This document shows positions 51,048 to 61,870 of a stretch of DNA of 64,000 nucleotides, in pieces. The position numbers and the translations under genes were made by a program. How positions within the stretch are numbered: position 1 is the first letter of the stretch; each line of letters begins with the position of its first letter. This DNA is from Luzula sylvatica (lineage: Eukaryota > Streptophyta > Magnoliopsida > Poales > Juncaceae), in contig OX326959.1 of the NCBI GenBank assembly GCA_946800325.1, forward strand, positions 44,887,566-44,951,565, read 5' to 3'. The notes under the pieces were generated by a model that was not told the DNA's origin, did no database searches, and worked only from the letters and a program-made list of their open reading frames with translations.

Positions 51048-53478
51048 TGTTAGTCTTCAATCACGGAATTTTTTGAGAAAAGCATGAAAAATGAAGTATT
51101 TTGCTTATTTTAGAGAACTATTTTGGTCTTTTTTAGAAAAAATGATAATTGATACTTTTTAAGGTGTTAGACTTCAGTTTTTGATTTTTTGCTAAAAATT
51201 GGAAAAATTGAAATTTGTCTGTGTTAGTCTTCAATCACGGAATTTTTTGAGAAAATCATTAAAAATGAAGTATCTTGCTCATTTTAGAGAACTATTTTGA
51301 TCTTTTTTTGAAAAATTGATAATTGATATTTTTGAAGGTGTTAGACTTCAGTTTTTGATTTTATGCAAAAAATAGGAAAAATAGAAATTTGTATGTGTTA
51401 GTCTTCAATCCCGGAGTTTTTTGAGAAAAACATGAAAAATGAAGTACTTTGCTCATTTTAGTGAACTATTTTGGTCTTTTTTAGAAAAAAATATAATTGA
51501 TATTTTTTAAGGTGTTAGACTTCAGTTTTTGATTTTTTGCAAAAAAATGGAAAAATTGAAATTTGTAGGTGTTAGTCTTCAATCACGGAATTTTTTGAGA
51601 AAAACATGAAAAATGAAGTATTTTGCTTATTTTGGAGAACTATATTGGTCTTTTTTACAAAAAAATATAATTGATATTTTTTAAGGTGTTGGACTTCAGT
51701 TTTTGATTTTTTGCAGAAAAAATGGAAATATTGAAATTTGTATGTGTTAGTCTTCAATCCCGGAGTTTTTTGAGAAAATCAAGAAAAATGAAGTATTTTG
51801 CTCATTTTAGTGAACTATTTCGGTCTTTTTTAGAAAAAATTATAATTGATATTTTTTAAGGTGTTAGACTTCAGTTTTTTATTTTTTGCAAAAAATTGGA
51901 AAAATTGAAATTTGTACGTGTTAGTCTTCAATCACGGAATTTTTTGAGAAAAACATGAAAAATGAGGTTTTTTGCTCATTTTAGAGAACTATTTTGGTCT
52001 TTTTTAGAAAAAATGATAATTGATATTTTTTAAGGTGTTAGACTTCAGTTTTTGATTTTTTGCAAAAAATGGGAAAAATAGAAATTTGTATGTGTTAGTC
52101 TTCAATCACGAAGTTTTTTGAGAAAAAACATGAATATTGAAGTATTTTGCTCATTTTAGAGAACTATTTTGGACTCTTTTTGAAAATATGATAATTGATA
52201 TTTTTTAAGGTGTTAGACATCAGTTTTTTATTTTTTGCAAAAAATTGGAAAAATCGAAATTTGTATGTGTTAGTCTTCAATCACGGAATTTTTTGAGAAA
52301 AGCATGAAAAATGAAGTATTTTGCTCATTTTAGAGAACTATTTTGGTCTTTTTTAGAAACAATGATAATTGATATTTTTGAAGGTGTTAGACTTCAGTTT
52401 TTGATTTTATGCAAAAAACTTGAAAAATAGAAATTTGTATGTGTTAGTCTTCAATCCCGGAGTGTTTTGAGAAAAACATGAAAAATGAAGTATTTTGCTC
52501 ATATTAGTGAACTATTTTGGTCATTTTTAGAAAAAATGATAATTGATATTTTTTAAGGTGTTAGACTTCAGTTTTTGATTTTTTTGCAAAAAATTGGATA
52601 AATTGAAATTTGTATGTGTTAGTCTTTTATCACGGAATTTTTTGAGAAAAACATGAAAAATGAAGTATTTTGCTCATTTTAGAGAACTATTTTGGTCTTT
52701 TTTAGAAAAAATTATAATTGATATTTTTGAAGGTGTTAGACTTCAGTTTTTGATTTTATGCAAATAATAGGAAAAATAAAAAATTGTATGTGTTAGTCTT
52801 CAATCCCGGAGTTTTTTGAGAAAAACATGAAAAATGAAGTATTTTGCTCATTTTAGTAAACTATTTTGGTCTTTTTTCGAAAAAATGATAATTGATATTT
52901 TTTAAGGTGTTAGACTTCAGTTTTTGTTTTTTTGCAAAAAATTGGAAAAATTGAAATTTGTATGTGTTAGTCTTCAATCCCGGAGTTTTTTGAGAAAAAC
53001 ATGAAAAATGAAGTATTTTGCTCATTTTAGTGAACTATTTTGGTCTTTTTAAGAAAAAAATATAATTGATATTTTTTAAGGTGTTAGACTTCAGTTTTTG
53101 ATTTTTTGCAAAAAAATGGAAAAATTGAAATTTGTAGGTGTTAGTCTTCAATCACGGTATTTTTTGAGAAAAACATGAAAAATGAAGTATTTTGCTTATT
53201 TTGGAGAACTATTTTGGTCTTTTTTACAAAAAAATATAATTGATATTTTTTAAGGTGTTGGACTTCAGTTTTTGATTTTTTGCAAAAAAATGGAAAAATT
53301 GAAATTTGTATGTGTTAGTCTTCAATCCCGGAGTTTTTTGAGAAAATCAAGAAAAATGAAGTATTTTGCTCATTTTAGTGAACTATTTTAGTATTTTTTA
53401 GAAAAAATTATAATTGAAATTTGTTAGACTTCAGTTTTTTATTTTTTGCAAAAAACTGGAAAAATTGAAATTTGTACG
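51048..53478. repeat. 14-monomer HOR, copy 2 (2431 bp)
   Basis: Anchors recur at 53689 and 54070, 2431 bp later. Compared with copy 1 it gains one monomer near 51.9-52.05 kb and loses one near 52.38 kb, leaving the total unchanged. The 7-bp shortfall is explained by one extra T near 52578 and an 8-bp deletion near 53420, where TGATATTTTTTAAGGTGTTAG has collapsed to TGAAATTTGTTAG. Confidence 0.83.
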
Positions 53479-54230
53479 TGCTAGTCTTCAATAACGGAAT
53501 TTTTTGAGAAAAGCATGAAAAATGAAGTATTTTGCTCATTTTAGAGAACTATTTTGGTCTTATTTAGAAAAAATGATAATTGATATTTTTTAAGGTGTTA
53601 GACTTCAGTTTTTGATTTTTTGCTAAAAATTGGAAAAATTGAAATTTGTCTGTGTTAGTCTTCAATCACGGAATTTTTTGAGAAAATCATTAAAAATGAA
53701 GTATCTTGCTCATTTTAGAGAACTATTTGGGTCTTTTTTAGAAAAAATGATAATTGATATTTTTGAAGGTGTTAGACTTCAGTTTTTGATTTTATGCAAA
53801 AAATAGGAAAAATAGAAATTTGTATGTGTTAGTCTTCAATCCCGGAGTTTTTTGAGAAAAACATGAAAAATGAAGTATTTTGCTCATTTTAGTGAACTAT
53901 TTTGGTCTTTTTTAGAAAAAAATAAAATTGATATTTTTTAAGGTGTTAGACTTCAGTTTTTGATTTTTTGCAAAAAAATGGAAAAATTGAAATTTGTAGG
54001 TGTTAGTCTTCAATCACGGAATTTTTTGAGAAAAACATGAAAAATGAAGTATTTTGCTTATTTTGGAGAACTATATTGGTCTTTTTTACAAAAAAATATA
54101 ATTGATATTTTTTAAGGTGTTGGACTTCAGTTTTTGATTTTTTGCAAAAAAAATGGAAAAATTGAAATTTGTATGTGTTAGTCTTCAATCCCGGAGTTTT
54201 TTGAGAAAAACATGAAAAATGAGGTATTTT
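53479..54230. repeat. 14-monomer HOR, partial third copy
   Basis: About four monomers continue the 14-mer (ATTAAAAATG at 53689, ACTATATTGG at 54070). The pattern then switches, at the GAGGTATTTTGC monomer near 54220, to the variant order of the older mosaic. Confidence 0.78.
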
Positions 54231-54689
54231 GCTCATTTTAGAGAACTATTTTGGTCTTTTTTAGAAAAAATGATAATTGATATTTTTTAAGGTGTTAGAC
54301 TTCAGTTTTTGATTTTTTGCAAAAAATGGGAAAAATAGAAATTTGTATGTGTTAGTCTTCAATCACGAAGTTTTTTGAGAAAAAACATGAATATTGAAGT
54401 ATTTTGCCCATTTTAGAGAACTATTTTGGACTCTTTTAGAAAATCTGATAATTGTTATTTTTTAAGGTGTTAGACATCAGTTTTTTATTTTTTGCAAAAA
54501 ATTGGAAAAATCGAAATTTGTATGTGTTAGTCTTCAATCACGGAATTTTTTGAGAAAAGCTTGAAAAATGAAGTATTTTGCCCATTTTAGAGAACGATTT
54601 TGGTCTTTTTTAGAAAAAATGATAATTGATATTTTTGAAGGTGTTAGACTTCAGTTTTTGATGTTTTGCTAAAAATTGGAAAAATTGAA

Positions 54690-55385
54690 ATTTGTCTGTG
54701 TTAGTCTTCAATCACGGAGTTTTTTGAGAAAAACATCAAAAATGAAGTATTTTGCTCATTTTAGTAAACTATTTTGGTCTTTTTTCGGAAAAATGATAAT
54801 TGATATTTTTTAAGGTGTTAGACTTCAGTTTTTGATTTTTTGCAAAAATTTGGAAAAATTGAAATTTGTATGTGTTAGTCTTCAATCCTGGAGTTTTTTG
54901 AGAAAAACATGAAAAATGAAGTATTTTGCACATTTTAGTGAACTATTTTGGTCTTTTTTAGAAAAAATTATAATTGATATTTTTGAAGGTGTTAGACTTC
55001 AGTTTTTGATTTTATGCAAAAAATAGGAAAAATAGAAAATTGTATGTGTTAGTCTTCAATCCCGGAGTTTTTTGAGAAAAACATCAAAAATGAAGTATTT
55101 TGCTCATTTTAGTAAACTATTTTGGTCTTTTTTCGGAAAAATGATAATTGATATTTTTTAAGGTGTTAGACTTCAGTTTTTGATTTTTTGCAAAAAATTG
55201 GAAAAATTGAAATTTGTATGTGTTAGTCTTCAATCCCGGAGTTTTTTGAGAAAAACATGAAAAATGAAGTATTTTGCTCATTTTAGTGAACTATTTTGGT
55301 ATTTTTTAGAAAAAAATATAATTGATATTTTTTAAGGTGTTAGACTTCAGTTTTTGATTTTTTGCAAAAAAATGGAAAAATTGAA
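54690..55385. repeat. Two-monomer tandem duplication (348 bp x 2)
   Basis: ACATCAAAAATG occurs at 54733 and 55081, and TTTCGGAAAAATG (CGG at 54786 and 55134) with TTTTAGTAAAC before it recurs at the same 348-bp spacing. The combination is confined to this place. Confidence 0.7.
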
Positions 55386-58300
55386 ATTTGTAGGTGTTAG
55401 TCTTCAATCACGGAATTTTTTGAGAAAAACATGAAAAATGAAGTATTTTGCTTATTTTGGAGAACTATTTTGGTCTTTTTTAGAAAAAATTATAATTGAT
55501 ATTTTTTAAGGTGTTAGACTTCAGTTTTTGATTTTTTGCAAAAAAATGGAAAAATTGAAATTTGTATGTGTTAGTCTTCAATCCCGGATTTTTTTGAGAA
55601 AATAATCAAAAATGAAGTATTTTGCTCATTTTAGTGAACTATTTTGGTCTTTTTTAGAAAAAATTATAATTGATATTTTTTAAGGTGTTAGACTTCAGTT
55701 ATTTATTTTTTGCAAAAAATTGGAAAAATTGAAATTTGTACGTGTTAGTCTTCAATCACGGAATTTTTTTGAGAAAATCATCAAAAATGAAGTATCTTGC
55801 TCATTTTAGAGAACTATTTTGGTCTTTTTTAGAAAAAATGATAATTGATATTTTTGAAGGTGTTAGACTTCAGTTTTTGATTTTATGCAAAAAATAGGAA
55901 AAATAGAAATTTGTATGTGTTAGTCTTCAATCCCGGAGTTTTTTGAAAAAACATGAAAAATGAAGTATTTTGCTCATTTTAGAGAACTATTTTGGTCTTT
56001 TTTAGAAAAAATGATAATTGATATTTTTGAAGTTGTTAGACTTCATTTTTTTATTTTTTGCAAAAAATTGGAAAAATAGAAATTTGTATGTGTTAAGTCT
56101 TCAATCACGAAGTTTTTTGAGAAAAACATGAAAAATAAAGTATTTTGCTCATTTTAGAGAACTATTTTGGACTCTTTTAGAAAAAATTATAATTGATATT
56201 TTTGAAGGTGTTAGACATCAGTTTTTGATTATTTGCAAAAAATTGGAAAAATAGAAATTTGTATGTGTTAGTCTTCAATGACGGAATTTTTTGAGAAAAA
56301 CATGAAAAATGAAGTATTTTGCTCATTTTAGAGAAATATTTTGGTCTTTTTTACAAAAAATGATAATTGATATTTTTGAAGGTGTTAGACTTCAGTTTTT
56401 GATTTTTTGCAAAAAATTGGAAAAATTGAAATTTGTATGTGTTAGTCTTGAATCACGGAATTTTTTGAGAAAATCATGAAAAATGAAGTATTTAGCTAAT
56501 TTTAGAGAACTATTTTGGTCTTTTTTAGAAAAAATGATAATTGATATTTTTGAAGGTGTTAGACTTCAGTTTTTTATTTTAGGCAAAAAATAGGAAAAAT
56601 AGAAATTTGTATGTGTTAGTCTTCAATCCCGGAGTTTTTTGAGAAAAACATGAAAAATGAGGTATTTTGCTCATTTTAGAGATCTATTTTGGTCTTTTTT
56701 AGAAAAAATGATAATTGATATTTTTTAAGGTGTTAGACTTTAGTCTTTGATTTTTTGCAAAAAATGGGAAAAATAGAAATTTGTATGTGTTAGTCTTCAA
56801 TCACGAAGTTTTTTGAGAAAAACATGAATAATGAAGTATTTTGCTCATTCTAGAGAACTATTTTGGACTCTTTTAGAAAAAATGATAATTGATATTTTTT
56901 AAGGTGTTAGAAATCAGTTTTTTATTTTTTGCAAAAAATTGGAAAAATCGAAATTTGTATGTGTTAGTCTTCAATCACGGAATTTTTTGAGGAAAGCATG
57001 AAAAATGAAGTATTTTGCTCATTTTAGAGAACTATTTTGGTATTTTTTAGAAAAAATGATAATTGATATTTTTGAAGGTGTTAGACTTCAGTTTTTGATT
57101 TTTTGCTAAAAATTGGAAAAATTGAAATTTGTCTGTGTTAGTCTTCAATAACGGAATTTTTTGAGAAAAACATGAAAAGTGAAGTATTTTGCTCATTTTA
57201 GAGAACTATTTTTGTCTTTTTTTGAAAAAATGATAATTGATATTTTTGAAGGTGTTAGACTTCAGTTTTTTATTTTAGGCAAAAAATAGGAAAAATAGAA
57301 ATTTGTATGTGTTAGTCTTCAATCCGGGAGTTTTTTGAGAAAAACATGAAAAATGAAGTATTTTGCTCATTTTTGTGAACTATTTTGGTCTTTTTTAGAA
57401 AAAATGATAATTGATATTTTTTAAGGTGTTAGACTTCAGTTTTTGATTTTTTGCAAAAAATTGGAAAAATTGAAATTTGTATGTGTTAGTCTTTTATCAC
57501 GGAATTTTTTGAGAAAAACATGAAAAATGAAGTATTTTGCACATTTTAGAGAACTATTTTGGTCTTTTTTAGAAAAAATTATAATTGATATTTTTGAAGG
57601 TGTTAGACTTCAGTTTTTGATTTTATGCAAAAAATAGGAAAAATAGAAAATTGTATGTGTTAGTCTTCAATCCCGGAGTTTTTTGAGAAAAACATGAAAA
57701 ATGAAGTATTTTGCTCATTTTAGTGAACTATTTTGGTCTTTTTTCGAAAAAATGATAATTGATATTTTTTAAGGTGTTAGACTTCAGTTTTTGATTTTTT
57801 GCAAAAAATTGGAAAAATTGAAATTTGTATGTGTTAGTCTTCAATCCCGGAGTTTTTTGAGAAAAACATGAAAAATGAAGTATTTTGCTCATTTTAGTGA
57901 ACTATTTTGGTCTTTTTTAGAAAAAAATATAATTGATATTTTTTAAGGTGTTGGACTTCAATTTTTGATTTTTTGCAAAAAAATGGAAAAATTGAAATTT
58001 GTAGGTGTTAGTCTTCAATCACGGAATTTTTTGAGAAAGACATGAAAAATGAAGTATTTTGCTTATTTTGGAGAACTATTTTGGTCTTTTTTACAAAAAA
58101 TTATAATTGATATTTTTTAAGGTGTCGGACTTCAGTTTTTGATTTTTTGCAAAAAAATGGAAAAATTGAAATTTGTATGTGTTAGTCTTCAATCCCGGAG
58201 TTTTTAGAGAAAATCATGAAAAATGAAGTATTTTGCTCATTTTAGTGAACTATTTTGGTCTTTTTTAGAAAATTATAATTGATATTATTTAAGGTGTTAG

Positions 58301-59164
58301 ACTTCAGTTTTTTATTTTTTGCAAAAAATTGGAAAAATTGAAATTTGTACGTGTTAGTCTTCAATCACGGAATTTTTTGAGAAAAGCATGAAAAATGAAG
58401 TATTTTGCTCATTTTAGAGAACTATTTTGGTCTTTTTTAGAAAAAATGATAATTGATATTTTTTAAGGTGTTAGACTTCAGTTTTTGATTTTTTGCTAAA
58501 AATTGGAAAAATTGAAATTTGTCTGTGTTAGTCTTCAATCACGGAATTTTTTGAGAAAATCATTAAAAATGAAGTATCTTGCTCATTTTAGAGAACTATT
58601 TTGGTCTTTTTTAGAAAAAATGATAATTGATATTTTTGAAGGTGTTAGACTTCAGTTTTTGATTTTATGCAAAAAATAGGAAAAATAGAAATTTGTATGT
58701 GTTAGTCTTCAATCCCGGAGTTTTTTGAGAAAAACATGAAAAATGAAGTATTTTGCTCATTTTAGAGAACTATTTTGGTCTTTTTAAGAAAAAATGATAA
58801 TTGATATTTTTGAAGGTGTTAGACTTCATTTTTTTATTTTTTGCAAAAAATTGGAAAAATAGAAATTTGTATGTGTTAAGTCTTCTATCACGAAGTTTTT
58901 TGAGAAAAACATGAAAAATAAAGTATTTTGCTCATTTTAGAGAATTATTTTGGACTCTTTTAGAAAAAATTATAATTGATATTTTTGAAGGTGTTAGACA
59001 TCAGTTTTTGATTATTTGCAAAAAATTGGAAAAATAGAAATTTGTATGTGTTAGTCTTCAATGACGGAATTTTTTGAGAAAAACATGAAAAATGAAGTAT
59101 TTTGCTCATTTTAGAGAAGTATTTTGGTCTTTTTTAGAAAAAATGATAATTGATATTTTTGAAG

Positions 59165-59221
59165 GTGTTAGACTTCAGTTTTTGATTTTTTGCAAAAAAT
59201 TGGAAAAATTGAAATTTGTAT
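59165..59221 (+). repeat. Subrepeat U1 (57 bp) of the monomer
   Basis: First third of the representative monomer. TTAG lies at 59168-59171 and the palindromic T6-GC-A6 core at 59186-59199. Aligned from TTAG, it matches U2 at about 35 of 54 positions with one gap and U3 at 31 of 54 without gaps (counted by hand). In DNA of this composition roughly a third would match by chance. The similarity supports common descent of the three thirds, although aligned A and T runs inflate it. Confidence 0.7.
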
Positions 59222-59280
59222 GTGTTAGTCTTCAATCACGGAATTTTTTGAGAAAATCATTAAAAATGAAGTATTTTGCT
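59222..59280 (+). repeat. Subrepeat U2 (59 bp) of the monomer
   Basis: Middle third. It opens with GTGTTAGTCTTCA, almost the same as the U1 opening GTGTTAGACTTCA, and carries its T6-GAG-A4 core from 59244. It holds the most informative variable site of the family, the CACGGAA / CCCGGAG / CACGAAG / CATGGAA block, and usually the only CpG of the monomer. Confidence 0.7.
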
Positions 59281-59338
59281 CATTTTAGAGAACTATTTTG
59301 GTCTTTTTTAGAAAAAATGATAATTGATATTTTTGAAG
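59281..59338 (+). repeat. Subrepeat U3 (58 bp) of the monomer
   Basis: Last third. TTAG is at 59285-59288 and the T6-AG-A6 core at 59304-59317. It is the most diverged of the three but keeps the same TTAG-to-core spacing. Elsewhere in the array its variants are AGAGAAC, GTGAAC and GGAGAAC after TTTTA or TTTT, and TTTTTTCGAAAA in place of TTTTTTAGAAAA. Confidence 0.65.
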
Positions 59339-59399
59339 GTGTTAGACTTCAGTTTTTGATTTTATGCAAAAAATAGGAAAAATAGAAATTTGTATGTGT

Positions 59400-61870
59400 T
59401 AGTCTTCCATCCCGGAGTTTTTTGAGAAAAACATGAAAAATGAGGTATTTTGCTCATTTTAGAGAACTATTTTGGTCTTTTTCAGAAAAAATGATAATTG
59501 ATATTTTTTAAGGTGTTAGACTTCAGTTTTTGTTTTTTTGCAAAAAATGGGAAAAATAGAAATTTGTATGTGTTAGTCTTCAATCACGAAGTTTTTTGAG
59601 AAAAACATGAATAATGAAGTATTTTGCTCATTTTAGAGAACTATTTTGGACTCTTTTAGAAAAAATGATAATTGATATTTTTTAAGGTGTTAGACATCAG
59701 TTTTTTTATTTTTTGCAAAAAATTGGAAAAATCGAAATTTGTATGTGTTAGTCTTCAATCACGGAATTTTTTGAGAAAAGCATGAAAAATGAAGTATTTT
59801 GCTCATTTTAGAGAACTATTTTGGTCTTTTTTAGAAACAATGATAATTGATATTTGTGAAGGTGTTAGACTTCAGTTTTTGATTTTTTGCTAAAAATTGG
59901 AAAAATTGAAATTTGTCTGTGTTAGTCTTCAATCACGGAATTTTTTGAGAAAATCATGAAAAATGAAGTATTTTGCTAATTTTAGAGAACTATTTTGGTC
60001 TTTTTTAGAAAAAATGATAATTGATATTTTTGAAGGTGTTAGACTTCAGTTTTTTATTTTAGGCAAAAAATAGGAAAAATAGAAATTTGTATGTGTTAGT
60101 CTTCAATCCCGGAGTTTTTTGAGAAAAACATGAAAAATGAAGTATTTTGCTCATTTTAGTGAACTATTTTGGTCTTTTTTCGAAAAAATGATAATTGATA
60201 TTTTTTAAGGTGTTAGACTTCAGTTTTTGATTTTTTGCAAAAAATTGGAAAAATTGAAATTTGTATGTGTTACTCTTCAATCCCGAAGTTTTTTGAGAAA
60301 AACATGAAAAATGAAGTATTTTGCTCATTTTAGTGAACTATTTTGGTCTTTTTTAGAAAAAAATATAATTGATATTTTTTAAGGTGTTAGACTTCAGTTT
60401 TTGATTTTTTCCAAAAAAATTGGAAAAATAGAAATTTGTATGTGTTAGTCTTCAATGACGGAATTTTTTGAGAAAAACATGAAAAATGAAGTATTTTGCT
60501 CATTTTAGAGAAGTATTTTGGTCTTTTTTAGAAAAAATGATAATTGATATTTTTGAAGGTGCTAGACTTCAGTTTTTGATTTTTTGCAAAAAATTGGAAA
60601 AATTGAAATTTGTATGTGTTAGTCTTCAATGTCGGAATTTTTTGAGAAAAACATGAAAAATGAAGTATTTTGCTCATTTTAGAGAAGTATTTTGGTCTTT
60701 TTTAGAAAAAATGATAATTGATATTTTTGAAGGTGTTAGACTTCAGTTTTTGATTTTTTGCAAAAAATTGGAAAAATTGAAATTTGTATGTGTTAGTCTT
60801 CAATCACGGAATTTTTTGAGAAAATCATTAAAAATGAAGTATTTTGCTCATTTTAGATAAGTATTTTGGTCTTTTTTAGAAAAAATGATAATTGATATTT
60901 TTGAAGGTGCTAGACTTCAGTTTTTGATTTTTTGCAAAAAATTGGAAAAATTGAAATTTGTATGTGTTAGTCTTCAATCACGGAATTTTTTGAGAAAATC
61001 ATTAAAAATGAAGTATTTTGCTCATTTTAGAGAACTATTTTGGTCTTTTTTAGAAAAAATGATAATTGATATTTTTGAAGGTGTTAGACTTCAGTTTTTG
61101 ATTTTATGCAAAAAATAGGAAAAATAGAAATTTGTATGTGTTAGTCTTCAATCCCGGAGTTTTTTGAGAAAAACATGAAAAATGAGGTATTTTGCTCATT
61201 TTAGAGAACTATTTTGGTCTTTTTCAGAAAAAATGATAATTGATATTTTTTAAGGTGTTAGACTTCAGTTTTTGATTTTTTGCAAAAAATGGGAAAAATA
61301 GAAATTTGTATGTGTTAGTCTTCAATCACGAAGTTTTTTGAGAAAAACATGAATATTGAAGTATTTTGCTCATTTTAGAGAACTATTTTGGACTCTTTTA
61401 GAAAAATGATAATTGATATTTTTTAAGGTGTTAGACATCAGTTTTTTTATTTTTTGCAAAAAATTGGAAAAATCGAAATTTGTATGTGTTAGTCTTCAAT
61501 CACGGAATTTTTTGAGAAAAGCATGAAAAATGAAGTATTTTGCTCATTTTAGAGAACTATTTTGGTCTTTTTTAGAAACAATGATAATTGATATTTTTGA
61601 AGGTGTTAGACTTCAGTTTTTGATTTTTTGCTAAAAATTGGAAAAATTGAAATTTGTCTGTGTTAGTCTTCAATCACGGAATTTTTTGAGAAAATCATGA
61701 AAAATGAAGTATTTTGCTAATTTTAGAGAACTATTTTGGTCTTTTTTAGAAAAAATGATAATTGATATTTTTGAAGGTGTTAGACTTCAGTATTTTATTT
61801 TAGGCAAAAAATAGGAAAAATAGAAATTTGTATGTGTTAGTCTTCAATCCCGGAGTTTTTTGAGAAAAAC
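59400..61870. repeat. 10-monomer repeat (~1742 bp), about 1.4 copies
   Basis: The rare TTTTTCAGAAAAAATG occurs near 59478 and 61220. It is followed both times by the CGAAG, GCATG with AGAAACAATG, GCTAAAAATTGG and TTTTAGGC monomers. It is unrelated in phase to the 1741-bp HOR at 34.5-41.8 kb. Confidence 0.68.
60410..61110. repeat. Two-monomer slip cluster (348 bp)
   Basis: GTGCTAGAC (for GTGTTAGAC) occurs only near 60559 and 60907, 348 bp apart. GAGAAGTATTTTGG / GATAAGTATTTTGG and ATTAAAAATG variants surround both. The short extra blocks here account for the run of monomers that stay open in one reading frame. Confidence 0.68.

Larger units (their letters stand above)
59165..59338 (+). repeat. 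Representative 174-bp monomer
   Basis: Chosen as a clean example of the family. It starts at GTGTTAGAC and ends at GATATTTTTGAAG, exactly 174 bp. Inside are three T6-NN-A4-6 dyads starting at 59186, 59244 and 59304, spaced 58 and 60 bp, with 56 bp to the first dyad of the next monomer. The first, at 59186-59199, is a perfect 14-bp palindrome centred on GC. There is a single CpG, in the CACGGAA motif of the middle third. The start is arbitrary because the array is circularly permutable. Confidence 0.95.
55840..60170. repeat. 16-monomer HOR (2783 bp), about 1.5 copies
   Basis: GTTAAGTC occurs at 56092 and 58875, and TTTTAGGC near 57274 and 60058, both about 2783 bp apart. The order of the CAATGACGG, GAGGTATT, CGAAG, GCATG and GCTAAAAATTGG monomers is shared. 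The second copy stops matching near 60.17 kb. Confidence 0.72.

Noticed and set aside
49134..54236. 61- and 77-codon − strand frames at 49134, 51572 and 54003 as genes
   Set aside because: They coincide with one monomer pair of the 14-mer HOR and differ only by satellite variants. No start context or domain is visible.
59186..59199. The T6-GC-A6 palindrome as a terminator or a transcription-factor operator
   Set aside because: It occurs in many monomers, has no GC-rich stem and no adjacent gene. It is part of the satellite's own periodic structure.
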